A stretch of DNA of 64,000 nt from positions 4,171,001-4,235,000 of the forward strand of contig NZ_LR813084.1 of the NCBI RefSeq assembly GCF_903815225.1, given 5' to 3'. Positions 1-8,631 of this stretch are shown here, piece by piece. How positions within the stretch are numbered: the stretch's first letter is position 1; every line of letters starts with the position of its first letter. Origin of the DNA: Delftia tsuruhatensis. GTDB lineage: Bacteria > Pseudomonadota > Gammaproteobacteria > Burkholderiales > Burkholderiaceae_C. Made by a program: the position numbers and the translations under genes. The notes beneath the pieces are model-generated. The model saw nothing but the letters and a program-made list of their open reading frames with translations. It searched no databases and had not been told where the DNA came from.

Positions 1-611
1 TGCCTGTCGAGTTCATTCAGCTCGTTCAGATATGGCGTATTGACCACCGCCTTCATGGCATGCACTGTGGCGGCAAGAGGGATCTTGCCCTGTTCGAGCT
101 CCTTTCTGGCCTCCTCCTTGACCTTGTTGCCAAGGAGCATCTCGACGGCGTAAGTCGCCAGCTTTGTTGCAAGATCAAGTTGTGCTTTTTCGATGAGAAC
201 CGTGCCGCTGGCATTCTTCAGCTTGCTGGCTGCACTGGAAACCGCACCGATATCCGCGGAAAGCATGTCGGCTTTGAGCCCCGAGAGTTCGACAAGACCA
301 GCTCCATAGCCATCCAGGATCACGGCAAATTCCTGGACAAGCTTTTTGTTGTCAGTGATCTCCTTGCAGTCCGCAGCGGCACCTGCAATGGCCGTGGGGT
401 AGTTGAATTCACCGTAGGTCTTTGGGATGGCCTCTTCGGTGCGCCGTGCGAGACAGGTCTTCTCGAGATCGGTGACCATCGGCCTGTATGTGGCCGCGAG
501 AGCAGAGGTACCTGCTCCGAAGGTGGCAACTGGCTTGAGATTTGCGGCGCACCCTGTCGTGATTGCGACGAATAGTCCCAGAGATAGGATCTTCAGCAAT
601 TGAGCTTTCAT
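1..611 (-). CDS. Hypothetical lipoprotein, truncated by the window edge
   Basis: The minus strand reads open from an ATG at 609-611 to the window edge, giving 203 codons without a stop; the C-terminus lies outside. A GGAGG ribosome site sits about 10 bases upstream. The N-terminus is a positive charge followed by a hydrophobic stretch ending in ITTGC, which fits a lipoprotein signal peptide with Cys at about residue 21. The rest is Ala/Leu/Lys-rich and looks helical (residues 85-200), with no motif I recognise. Role unknown; probably an outer- or inner-membrane-anchored periplasmic protein. Confidence 0.75.
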   Translation of the reverse strand, partial: MKAQLLKILSLGLFVAITTGCAANLKPVATFGAGTSALAATYRPMVTDLEKTCLARRTEEAIPKTYGEFNYPTAIAGAAADCKEITDNKKLVQEFAVILDGYGAGLVELSGLKADMLSADIGAVSSAASKLKNASGTVLIEKAQLDLATKLATYAVEMLLGNKVKEEARKELEQGKIPLAATVHAMKAVVNTPYLNELNELDR

Positions 612-1163
612 AAAGATTGCCTCCTGCAAACAGTTTGCCATTCTATTAGCGTCGCCATATGCGGGTTTGCGAGCAACTACTTCAAGGGCGTGATCGTGTA
701 GCAGAACAGCCCGAACCAATACGTATCGCTTCACGCATCCTTCCGGGGCTTCAGGCATTCCTTATTTCTTGCCGGAAGATCTTATTTGCCAGAAGCACCA
801 TTCCACTCATTTGCGCAATTGAAATTCCTGGCAATGGACATCCATGCATGGAAGCGGTATAAGCACGAGTTCCAAGCCCCATCGCTGCAACGTTCATTGC
901 CTTGGCCGGCTACGGCATTCCGGAACTTGCAGAGCTGGAACGGGTGCTGAAACCTGGATGGCAAAACGCATCTGTCGCAGCGAGGCATGGCGCACCATCC
1001 ACGGCCATGCAATCCGCCCGCGACGGCGCGTTCGCAAGAGCCCGCCGCATGGCCGCGCCGCCCACGCTGGCCGAACGCCTGATGATTGCCGTGCGGCGCA
1101 GATAACCGACAAGGCCTTTGCAGTCCCCTGTGGACAGGGGGCGCCGTACTCTAGACTCCAGGC
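612..1163. other. Intergenic stretch, no confident gene
   Basis: About 550 bases separate the lipoprotein gene from the next convincing gene. Short overlapping frames occur on both strands. The most protein-like is a 67-residue plus-strand frame at 902-1105 ending in Arg-rich sequence. It has no clear ribosome site or recognisable domain and could be a gene remnant. Confidence 0.5.
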
Positions 1164-1442
1164 ATGTACAGCCAATCCCTCGTCGTTCACCTCGAGTCTC
1201 CCTACCATGCATACGAGCCCAAGGATGCTCCTGCACGGTACGTCGTACTCATGGGACTTCGTTGGAGCGCGCCGTACTGGAATGAATTGGCCATCGGATG
1301 GCTTGAGCAAGGCCTGCCCGTCGACGCCGAGATCGCCGATGGCCTTCAGCACATTGTCGAGAGACCCAAGTGGCCCCAGCGTCTGCGACACCGTGCGCAA
1401 GCCTTGCTGCGCGCCTGGAGACGATCGGAGCAAGGACCGTGA
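1164..1442 (+). CDS. Small hypothetical protein, 92 aa
   Basis: A 92-residue protein with natural composition, rich in Trp and Leu (RWSAPYWNELAIGWLEQGLP near residues 33-52) and no membrane segment. I do not recognise the family. Its TGA overlaps the GTG start of the next gene (sequence GTGA at 1439-1442), a usual sign of translational coupling. The pair is followed by a third small broken gene, so the three may have been one small operon. Function unknown; an effector/immunity-type role is conceivable for such small orphan genes but nothing in the sequence proves it. Confidence 0.6.
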   Translation: MYSQSLVVHLESPYHAYEPKDAPARYVVLMGLRWSAPYWNELAIGWLEQGLPVDAEIADGLQHIVERPKWPQRLRHRAQALLRAWRRSEQGP

Positions 1443-1699
1443 AATCCGACCAGCAGCTGATTGGATCAGCACGGCGACAACTGGGGCGCAGCCAGCCCGC
1501 TGCTGCCATGCGGTATCTGGCCCAGGAATTTCACCTCGGCAAGACTGACTTGGCATGGCTTGCCGTCGATGTGTACGAAAACATCATGACGCCGGAAGTA
1601 CAGGCAATATGGCATTGGGATTTAGCTGCGACCGGCAAGGGTCTTACTGACGAAGAATTGAATGAAGCGCTCTCCCATCTCCACCTCCGCCCCTCTTGA
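1439..1699 (+). CDS. Small hypothetical protein, 86 aa, coupled to upstream gene
   Basis: The start chosen is GTG at 1439, which overlaps the upstream stop; the frame is also open further upstream. The product is an acidic/neutral helical protein with several Trp and Leu residues in the middle (DLAWLAVDVYENI near residues 34-46) and a short Leu-rich end. No signal peptide or membrane segment. Family not recognised. The 4-base overlap with the 92-aa gene argues that the two products act together. Confidence 0.6.
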   Translation: MKSDQQLIGSARRQLGRSQPAAAMRYLAQEFHLGKTDLAWLAVDVYENIMTPEVQAIWHWDLAATGKGLTDEELNEALSHLHLRPS

Positions 1700-1790
1700 A
1701 TACTGCTGCCAGCCACAGGCAGACTTCAGCCACCGGCATCTGCGGGAAGATGCGCAACTTGAACAGTCGGGCGTTTCCCGCCAAGGCAAC

Positions 1791-2212
1791 ATGTCCACAA
1801 CTCCCATCGTCGCCCTCCAACGGACCCGCAACAGAATCATCGAGTACCTCGAACTGGCATCGTCGTTCGATGCGCAGACCAAGTATCAAGCCTCCGTTCC
1901 CGGCGTGCGGGTGCCCAACGAGCTCCTGAATCAATGGGAAGACTGGGCGAACGGGGATTGGCTCCAGTACGAGCCCGCCTTCACACCCGACGAGATAGGG
2001 GCGATGGGGTGCTTTCAGCGGTATGGGAGGACGTCTGCGATACCATTCCAGCAAACCTGCCGGATCTCGATGAACTGCTTCCCCCCCGTGGCGCCAACTG
2101 GCGGCTGGAGCGGCGCAAGCATTGGCCGTGTTCATGCGGTCAGGCCCTCGCCCAGAATTTGATCGATGATGCCGTGGCTGACTGGTGCCAATTGCTGACA
2201 TCACATCCATGA
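1791..2212 (+). pseudogene. Hypothetical gene with an apparent frameshift near 2005
   Basis: From ATG 1791 about 72 codons read like a real protein (RNRIIEYLELASSFDAQ; NQWEDWANGDWLQYEPAF). After DEIGAM, near the GGGG run at about 2005, this frame becomes unnatural. Another plus-strand frame there continues convincingly (WEDVCDTIPANLPDLDEL and DDAVADWCQLL) to a stop at 2212. The simplest reading is a single-base indel in one gene of about 140 codons. Function unknown. It follows the two coupled small genes and may belong to the same group. Confidence 0.5.
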
Positions 2213-2431
2213 AGTCAACCGCCGTGACCTGCACAAAAGCAGCCTGACTGCCGTCCTGGCACGACAAGACAACAGCGGCTGCCTCGCAGCGTCATCGCCG
2301 CAGCCACTGCCGCGCTCGCCGTCATTCGATGCGACGAGGGCGAATCCGAAATTCCATTCGCGTCAGGCGACAATAAATTCCAGACAACCATCGCCACTCA
2401 CATTTCGACAGCCTCCCAATAAACACAGCCT

Positions 2432-2881
2432 ATGAAGCACATATTTCTAAGCCTTGCGTTAGGCATCGCCATTCTTTTCGGCATGGGAATTGGAACAGAA
2501 ACCGCCAAAGAGCTATTCAAAGCCATTTATCCCAAAAGCACAGACAAGAATTTGCACGACTTGTCGTTGAAAATAAACGTGAATCTACCAAAAATGGTCG
2601 ATGATCAGACACGACTGGACAGGACGGTCAGCGAAGCAGGCAGGAAGTTCACATTCTTTCACTCACTTCCCTTTCACAAATCATCTGACATCGACTCACA
2701 AAAAATTCATGACTTCATGGAGCCCATCATTCGTGAAAAATATTGCACCTCCGCCGACATGAAGAATTTTATAAAATATGATGTGACGACCAGCTTCGTA
2801 TACAGAGGAAATGATGGACTCGAGGTCACACGCTTCATCATCAAGCCAAAAGACTGTGAACAAGTCATCAAGACTCAATAA
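2432..2881 (+). CDS. Hypothetical membrane-anchored or secreted protein, 149 aa
   Basis: 149 residues. The N-terminus (MKHIFLSLALGIAILFGMG) is a signal peptide or a single membrane anchor. The rest is Lys/Asp-rich and soluble, with two Cys residues (near 107 and 142) that could form a disulfide outside the cytoplasm. Base composition is clearly more AT-rich than the flanking genes, which suggests recent acquisition. No recognised domain. The 220 bases upstream hold no gene I can support. Confidence 0.65.
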   Translation: MKHIFLSLALGIAILFGMGIGTETAKELFKAIYPKSTDKNLHDLSLKINVNLPKMVDDQTRLDRTVSEAGRKFTFFHSLPFHKSSDIDSQKIHDFMEPIIREKYCTSADMKNFIKYDVTTSFVYRGNDGLEVTRFIIKPKDCEQVIKTQ

Positions 2882-2978
2882 CCTCCCATTTCTTCAAGCG
2901 AAGCCGCAGGCTGCTCATGGCCCAAATTCGATGCAACCTGCACTTTCCGTGAATGCAGCGCCTGGTGAACTGGCAACC

Positions 2979-3314
2979 CTAGTCGGCCAGGACATCTCCT
3001 TGGCAGGCCTCCTTCGCTTCGAGTTCGAGGGGACGGCTCTGGAGCATTTCCCAAAGTCGGAGCGCCGCCTTGCGAAAGATGGCGGCCCGCGCGAACCATC
3101 GAGCCTGTGACTGAGCATCGGGCCAAGTGCCCTTCCGTGCGACGAGGATCAGCTTCGGCAATGGCACGGCAAGCGGGTCCTGGTGCTGGGGAATTTGCTG
3201 GGGCCGGATGCACAGTTCGGTGGAGGCGGCCATTTCTCCGCGTTTCCCGCCGAAGTCCTGGTACGGTCCATCGGGAGGCTGCTCCAGCCGGGCCAGGTGC
3301 CGGCAACTGCACAC
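2979..3314 (-). CDS. Possible hypothetical protein, 111 aa
   Basis: On the minus strand a 111-residue frame reads natural in its middle and end (LPKLILVARKGTWPDAQ; RWFARAAIFRKAALRLWEML), better than the competing frames over the same bases. No domain is recognised. It diverges from the dehydrogenase gene that follows on the plus strand. The start is uncertain and it may be the C-terminal remnant of a longer gene. Confidence 0.4.
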   Translation of the reverse strand: MCSCRHLARLEQPPDGPYQDFGGKRGEMAASTELCIRPQQIPQHQDPLAVPLPKLILVARKGTWPDAQSQARWFARAAIFRKAALRLWEMLQSRPLELEAKEACQGDVLAD

Positions 3315-3424
3315 GGCAGATAGCGGGAAGACAAACTGACCGACTGAGCCCCCCGGAGCAGCCGTTGGACAGAACGGCCTGGGTTGGCAAGAATCTCCCC
3401 TCCTCTCAACCCATCGGTGTTCGT

Positions 3425-4168
3425 ATGACGATTCAGCGCCCTGTAGCCCTTGTCACGGGTTCGACCTCCGGCATAGGCGCGGCCATCGCCAGGCGGCTCT
3501 CGAGTGACGGTTTCTCCGTGGTCCTGCATTCGCGCAGTTCAGCGCAGACAGGGCAGGCGATGGCCCGTGAACTTGGTTTCGCCATCCATGTGCAGGCCGA
3601 TCTGGCCGATGACGCGGACAGGACGCGGCTTGTGCGGGAAGCGGTCGCGGCCTGGGGACGGCTCGATGTGCTCGTCAACAACGCCGGCATCAGCCGCGTC
3701 ATCCCCCATGCGGACCTGGCTGCGGCCACGCCGGCCATCTGGCAAGAGCTGTACGAGATCAACGTCATCGCCCCGTTTCGCTTGATCACCGAAGCGGAAC
3801 CGGCATTGCGCGAAGCCGCTCGAACGGGGCGCCCTGCCAGCGTCATCAACATCAGTTCGCATGCAGGTGTCCGGCCCAAAGGCGCATCCATCCCTTATTC
3901 GGCCACCAAGGCTGCGCTCAATCACATGACCCGCTTGCTGGCACTCTCGCTCGGACCCGATATCCGGGTCAATGGCGTCGCACCGGGACTGGTGGACACG
4001 CCATTGACCTCGGACTGGACGCAGGCCCGGGAGCTGTGGAAGACACGCGCCCCGATGCGACGCTCGGCCAGCCCCGAGGACATTGCCCAGGCTGTCGCGA
4101 TGCTGGTCGCCTCGGACTATCTGACCGGAGAGATCCTGCTGTCGGATGGTGGCTTGAACCTCACGTAA
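3425..4168 (+). CDS. Short-chain dehydrogenase/reductase (SDR)
   Basis: A 247-residue classical SDR, the usual family length. The Rossmann glycine motif TGSTSGIG lies at about residues 11-18, NNAG at about 89-92, and the catalytic Ser with YSATK lies at about residues 143-160. The NAD(P)H-dependent oxidoreductase is cytoplasmic. The exact alcohol/ketone substrate cannot be read from the sequence; 3-oxoacyl-reductase-like proteins have this layout. The start at 3425 is chosen because MTIQRPVALVTG is the normal SDR N-terminus, although the frame is open to 3107. A secreted-protein gene follows 30 bases downstream. Confidence 0.9.
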   Translation: MTIQRPVALVTGSTSGIGAAIARRLSSDGFSVVLHSRSSAQTGQAMARELGFAIHVQADLADDADRTRLVREAVAAWGRLDVLVNNAGISRVIPHADLAAATPAIWQELYEINVIAPFRLITEAEPALREAARTGRPASVINISSHAGVRPKGASIPYSATKAALNHMTRLLALSLGPDIRVNGVAPGLVDTPLTSDWTQARELWKTRAPMRRSASPEDIAQAVAMLVASDYLTGEILLSDGGLNLT

Positions 4169-4198
4169 CCGTTCGACGTGAAGGAAGAATTCCAGCCC

Positions 4199-4804
4199 AT
4201 GCCCATGCAGATGACACCGAAAGAGCCTGCCATCCGTGGCGGCCTGCGGGCCTGTGCGGCGGCCGCACTGCTTGCCGCCGCGTCCATCACGCCCGCGGCA
4301 GCGACTGCCGAGGATGCCCAGGCCGGACGGTTGACGCTTTGGCAGGCGATTGACGCGCTTGCCGGGCAAGCGCCATTCAGCAGGCGAAACGTCGAAGCGG
4401 CCCTTTCCCTGCCCCTTCGAGAATATGTCGCCCCGAGCAACCCGCTGTTCGACTTCTTCGAGGGCGCAGGGCTTCGCCTTCGTGACGGCCTGCGGGTATC
4501 GAACGTCGATTTGCGGGTGAAGAAGGCCGACCCGCGGATCGGCCTGCTGGTCCTGGACCTGGAGGGCCCCTGCGTCAGGATTGCCGACGTGCGTGCGCAC
4601 CATGGGCCGCTGGAACTCTCGGGTGCCCCACGCGGGCATTCGCTGGAAGAGGCGACCTCGTTCTCGTCCACGCGGCCATGGGGGGAGCTGTCCTTCAACT
4701 TCAAGGAGCGCAATCCCGACTGCCTGGCGTACGTGGTGTTCAACGCCACCAGGCCCGCTTGGAGGCGCATGCCGCAGGCGCCAGGCGCAGGAGCAGACCC
4801 CTGA
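4199..4804 (+). CDS. Hypothetical exported protein
   Basis: The start is set at ATG 4199 because AAGGAAG lies about 11 bases upstream; a GTG at 4178 in the same frame is the alternative. Residues 10-38 form an Ala-rich signal peptide ending near ATAED. The mature part has about 160 residues with two Cys and no recognised domain. It lies 30 bases after the SDR gene and is probably co-transcribed with it. Likely periplasmic; function unknown. Confidence 0.6.
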   Translation: MPMQMTPKEPAIRGGLRACAAAALLAAASITPAAATAEDAQAGRLTLWQAIDALAGQAPFSRRNVEAALSLPLREYVAPSNPLFDFFEGAGLRLRDGLRVSNVDLRVKKADPRIGLLVLDLEGPCVRIADVRAHHGPLELSGAPRGHSLEEATSFSSTRPWGELSFNFKERNPDCLAYVVFNATRPAWRRMPQAPGAGADP

Positions 4805-4842
4805 ATGCGCAGTTGGCGCGCAACTGTGAATACGCCACTGAC

Positions 4843-4974
4843 ATGCCCGAATGCGAGGAGCCCTTCCTGGATGAACTCGAGTACATCGCCAGGCTCTGCA
4901 GGAATGCGGAATCCGAGGCGCAGTTCAATGCCCTCTACGATCCGGCCGTGTCCCGTTCCCACGATGCGATCTGA
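4843..4974 (+). CDS. Possible very small protein, 43 aa
   Basis: The stretch starting MPECEEPFLDELEYIARLC is acidic, helical and protein-like, and ends at a TGA at 4972-4974. The frame is open further upstream without a clear ribosome site, so it may be the displaced end of another gene rather than an independent small gene. Function unknown. Confidence 0.35.
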   Translation: MPECEEPFLDELEYIARLCRNAESEAQFNALYDPAVSRSHDAI

Positions 4975-5302
4975 GGGTGAGCGGCAGGGCCGGCGCACCG
5001 GCCGGTCTTCTCCGGGCCTGCAGCAGCACTCGGCCGATGCGCCGGATCACGGACCTCCTCATTCGCCTCGGTGCCCGGCAAGTGGTCAATCGCGTGCAGG
5101 CCATGATGGATACAACAAACGCAGGCGTGGCAGCAAGGCCCCGATGGCCGTGTCTACCTTGGGCCATCTGCTTGCCGCGCCTGTCGCGCCAGCCGACGAG
5201 CAAGAGCGGGCACAGCTGGAAACATCGTGTGAGCCAGCGCGGCAGGCCATCGGCTACCGTGGTGCCTTCAACATACGCAGCCACCCATCAATGTAAGTTA
5301 AC
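4975..5302. other. Intergenic stretch before hipBA
   Basis: I see no convincing gene here. Overlapping frames on both strands are short and Arg/Pro-rich in the way GC-rich non-coding sequence is. The last 30 bases become AT-rich and lead into the hipBA operator. Confidence 0.5.
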
Positions 5303-5325
5303 TATCCATAATGCAAAAATGGATA
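5303..5325. promoter_or_regulatory. Palindromic operator of hipBA
   Basis: TATCCAT and ATGGATA form a perfect 7-bp inverted repeat with a 9-base spacer, 78 bases upstream of the hipB start. The half site TATCC/GGATA is the one known for E. coli HipB, although the spacing differs (8 bases between TATCC and GGATA there, 13 here). A second small palindrome, TGGTTT-AA-AAACCA at 5357-5370, lies between this site and the gene. HipB autorepression is the expected use. Confidence 0.65.
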
Positions 5326-5402
5326 CTTTAGTTTCCTTTGAAAAAAGGCATCGAGCTGGTTTAAAAACCAATCATTCTTCCGAAATGCATAGTTGACTGA
5401 TC

Positions 5403-5726
5403 ATGCAAACCCTTGGCGAATTCTCCCAGGCGATGACCGACGCCCAGAAGGCGCGGAAGGTCACCATCAACGCGCTCGCGCGCGAGACGGGCCTGTCCCG
5501 GCTGGCGGTGCGGCAGATCCTTGCCGGCGACTCGGCCCCGCGCCTGACCAATGCCATGGCCCTGGCATCCGAGCTGGGCCTGGAACTGGTGCTGATGCCC
5601 AAGGGCGCAGCACAGTCCCTTGCCGGGACGGGCGCGGCTGCCCCGCAGCGAACCGTGCTCAGCGATGTGGAGCGACGGCTGAACCCGGACCTGCCGGCCT
5701 CATCCCCGCAAAAAGCCGGGAACTAG
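5403..5726 (+). CDS. hipB: HipB-like antitoxin, XRE-family DNA-binding protein
   Basis: 107 residues with a helix-turn-helix at about residues 15-60 (TINALARETGLSRLAVRQIL) and an Ala/Pro-rich disordered tail, as in HipB-type antitoxins. It binds DNA and neutralises the HipA kinase encoded 48 bases downstream. The order antitoxin-toxin and the palindromic operator upstream support an autoregulated pair. The start at 5403 has no strong Shine-Dalgarno sequence, but the first residues fit the family. Confidence 0.85.
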   Translation: MQTLGEFSQAMTDAQKARKVTINALARETGLSRLAVRQILAGDSAPRLTNAMALASELGLELVLMPKGAAQSLAGTGAAAPQRTVLSDVERRLNPDLPASSPQKAGN

Positions 5727-5774
5727 CAGCCGCCGCCATCAAGGCACCACCCCAGCCTACCACCCCGCCACCCC

Positions 5775-7106
5775 ATGCAATACCGAGCCCTCAACGTCTT
5801 CCTGGGTCCACGCAAGCGCAAGGTAGGCCTGCTGTTCCAGTACGGCACGGGGCCCAATGCCATCACGCGGCTGGTGCCGGAACCCCGGTTTTGGGCCGAT
5901 GACGCCGCCCCGGTCTTCTCGCAGAACGCCCTGGTGTCCGACCCGCAGGATCGCGCCGTCTTCCTGCAGGAACATGCCCTGCAGCCCTTCTTCAACGGCC
6001 AGGGCGACAGGCTGCCGGCGTTCTTTCAGAACCTGCTGCCCGAAGGCCCCTTGCGCCGCCACCTGGAGCAGATCGGCAAGCTGGACAGGAACGACGACTT
6101 CGGCCTGCTCAGCCTCTGCGGGACGGACCTGCCAGGCGCCGTCTACGTAGAGCAGGCCCCCATGGACGCCCGCAGCGTGGCCCGCATCGTCACCCAGGAC
6201 AACGACGCCCTGGAGGCCACCGTGACCCCGCTGGCACTGCCCGAGGCGACATCCCTGTCCGGCGTGCAGCCCAAGCTCTCGCTGCTGCAATCCGGGGGGC
6301 GCTACGTGGCCAGGAGCAAGGACGCACGCGGCGTCCACATCATCGCCAAGCTTCCCACCGTGGAATACCCACTGCTGCCTGTCGTGGAGGAACTTTCCAT
6401 GCGGCTGGCGGCGGCGGCGGGCGTCAACATCTGCGACGTGCAGCTGGTACCGCTGGAGCACATGGATGCAGACCAGCCCTTCATACTGGGACAGGGCCGG
6501 CAGTTCCTGGCCGTGCGCCGCTTCGACCGCGCAGGCGACAGGCACATCCACTGCGAGGACTTCGCGCAGATCCTGGGCGTGGGCCCCGAGGACAAGTACA
6601 GCCACGCGCTGGCCAGCTACGCATCCATACTGCGCGTCCTGGCCCACACGCCTGGGCTCGGCATCCAGGCCGCCCTGGAGATGGTGCGCAGAATCGTGGT
6701 CAACGACCTGCTGGGCAACTTCGACGCCCATCTCAAGAACCATGGCCTGCTGTATGCGGACGGCAGGACGCCCGAGCTGTCACCCGCCTACGACGTGGTC
6801 GCCTACGCCGCCTACCTCACGGGCAAGGGGCATGCGCTGAAGTTCTCATCGAACGGCCCCAGGCAGCCGCGCGTGACCCCGCAGGTGATTCGCCAGCTGT
6901 GCAACGAGGTTCCCGGCCTGCCCGAGCCCAAGGTGAATGCCGTGATCCGAGACACCGTGCGCAAGGCGTTCGAAGCCTGGCCCGCCATGATCACGGCCTC
7001 CACCCTGCTCGATGAGCAAAAGCGGCGCCTGCTCAAGCACTTCGAGGCCACGCCGGCCATTGCGTCGCTGCGCAAGCGGCAGGACAAGACAGCGGCCAAG
7101 GCTTGA
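5775..7106 (+). CDS. hipA: HipA-like serine/threonine kinase toxin
   Basis: 443 residues, the normal HipA length. It has an N-terminal subdomain and SLSGVQPKLSLL (about residues 160-171), which matches the HipA glycine-rich/phosphorylation loop. The catalytic loop NFDAHLKNH (near 315) and the metal-binding Asp in SPAYDVV (near 337) are also present. HipA phosphorylates glutamyl-tRNA synthetase in E. coli and causes growth arrest; the target here is inferred. All key residues I can see are intact, so the toxin is probably functional and held by HipB. A 99-bp palindrome immediately downstream may terminate the transcript. Confidence 0.9.
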   Translation: MQYRALNVFLGPRKRKVGLLFQYGTGPNAITRLVPEPRFWADDAAPVFSQNALVSDPQDRAVFLQEHALQPFFNGQGDRLPAFFQNLLPEGPLRRHLEQIGKLDRNDDFGLLSLCGTDLPGAVYVEQAPMDARSVARIVTQDNDALEATVTPLALPEATSLSGVQPKLSLLQSGGRYVARSKDARGVHIIAKLPTVEYPLLPVVEELSMRLAAAAGVNICDVQLVPLEHMDADQPFILGQGRQFLAVRRFDRAGDRHIHCEDFAQILGVGPEDKYSHALASYASILRVLAHTPGLGIQAALEMVRRIVVNDLLGNFDAHLKNHGLLYADGRTPELSPAYDVVAYAAYLTGKGHALKFSSNGPRQPRVTPQVIRQLCNEVPGLPEPKVNAVIRDTVRKAFEAWPAMITASTLLDEQKRRLLKHFEATPAIASLRKRQDKTAAKA

Positions 7107-7110
7107 GCTG

Positions 7111-7209
7111 GAGCGTGTTGTGCATTTCTACGAACCCGCGTCGGCTCTGCGCGCTGGTGATCGCAAGGTGCAGAGCCAACGCGGGCTCGTCAAAGTGCAT
7201 AACACGCTC
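7111..7209. repeat. 99-bp imperfect inverted repeat between convergent genes
   Basis: GAGCGTGTTGTGCA at the left and TGCATAACACGCTC at the right are the ends of two arms of about 40 bases, nearly complementary along their whole length, with a loop of about 18 bases. It fills the gap between hipA (plus) and the MFS gene (minus), so it may serve as a bidirectional terminator. The same end sequence, TAGAGCGTGTTATGC, recurs at 45562-45576, so it is probably a dispersed element. Confidence 0.75.
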
Positions 7210-8541
7210 TAGACAGGCTGCGACCGGCCCGGCGCACCGGCACGGGCGCCCGCGCCCGCGAACAGGCGCATGGCCCATGCCGCGCAAGCGGCCGCAAAGG
7301 CCCAGACCAGGCTCCAGCCCTCGGCCGACAGCAGATGCGGGATGGCCAGCGGCACCAGGAAACACACTGCGAACACCGACGTGTTGGCCATGCCCAGCGC
7401 CGTGCCCGCACGGGCCGCGCCCGACAGTCCCGCCAACTGGGTGTAGGCCACGCCGTGCCAGGCCGACACGCAGATGCCGCAGGCCACCAGCAGCACCAGC
7501 AACACCACGCCCATCGGCGCCGACACGGGGGCGCCGCCCAGGCGGCCGAACAGGCTCAGGGCCGCCAGCACCGCGAACAGCACCAGGGTGAGCTGGCAGC
7601 AGGCGCGCAGAAAGGCAGGCCGGTTGCGGTGCCGGTCGGTCCAGCGCCCGCTCCAGATCCGCAGCGCCATGGAGCCCAGCTGCACCACCGACATGGCCAC
7701 GGCCGCAGGCCCCAGCCCCAGATGCGCGAAGTCATGGAGAAACACCGTGCCGAAGGAAAGCACCGCGAACTGGGGCCCGCACAGGATGCCGATGCCCGCC
7801 GCCATGCGCCAGGTCTGCCGGTCGCGCAGCGGGCTGGGCAAGCCGGGGGCTGCACTGCCGGAGCCCGGCTGAAGCCCCGGTTGCGGCTGCGAATCCAGGG
7901 ACGGCGCCTCCTTGATCCACAGCGCCGCAAAGACCGCGGCCCCCAGGCACAGCACGGCCAGCACGCCATAGACCGCGCTGAAGCCGGCATGCGCGGCCAG
8001 TGCCGTCAGCAAAGGCGCGCCGATGGCGCCGCCCAGCGGCACGGCCGTCTGGCGGATGCTCATGGCCAGGCCCCGCTCGCCTTCCGCGAACCAGCCCATG
8101 ACGGCCCGCCCGCTGGCCCCATTCACGCTGCCCCCCAGCAGGCCCACCAGCACCAGCCCCCCCGGCCAGCCACCCGAACGGCGGAACATGCGAGCCGGAT
8201 GGTGACGCCCACAACGCCATCGCCGCCAGCGCCAGGGCCGTGCCGCACAGGCCCAGCAGCAAGACCGGCCGGTCGCCCCAGCGGTCCGTCAGCACGCCCC
8301 AGGGCAACTCGCTCAAGGCAATGCCCAGGCCCATCAGCCCCAGCGCCAGGCCCAGCGTCTGGCTGTCCAGCCGGTAGCCCGAACGCATCAGGATCGCCGT
8401 CATGGGAATCCCGCTGAACGCCACGGAAAACGCGGCATTGGCGATCACGCCAGCCGCCAGCACCTTCCACCGGTGGCGTGGCGAAACGGCGTCGGACAAG
8501 GGGCTCGGAGCAGCAGCATCACCCGCAAAAGAAGAGTTCAT
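7209..8541 (-). pseudogene. MFS transporter gene with a frameshift
   Basis: Two minus-strand frames make one protein. Codons from ATG 8541 give an N-terminal half (KVLAAGVIANAAFSVAFSG, then ELPWGVLTDRWGDRPVLLL, the MFS loop 2-3 motif) down to about 8190. A second frame starting near 8189 gives the remaining helices to 7209. Together they span about 444 codons and 12 membrane segments, the normal MFS size. The total length is one base more than a multiple of three, so a single-base insertion near 8190 explains the break. It diverges from a LysR gene that would be its natural regulator. Substrate unknown. Confidence 0.75.
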
Positions 8542-8631
8542 GGGCGGCAGTATCTCCAGCCCAAACCATCCTGAAAATCACATAATTTCAAACCTACAAT
8601 CCACTTTTTCCGCATGATCAGGAGGTTGGCG

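Noticed and set aside
60..575. Plus-strand frame of 171 codons
   Set aside because: Opposite the lipoprotein gene, which has a signal peptide, lipobox and GGAGG site; the plus frame has none of these.
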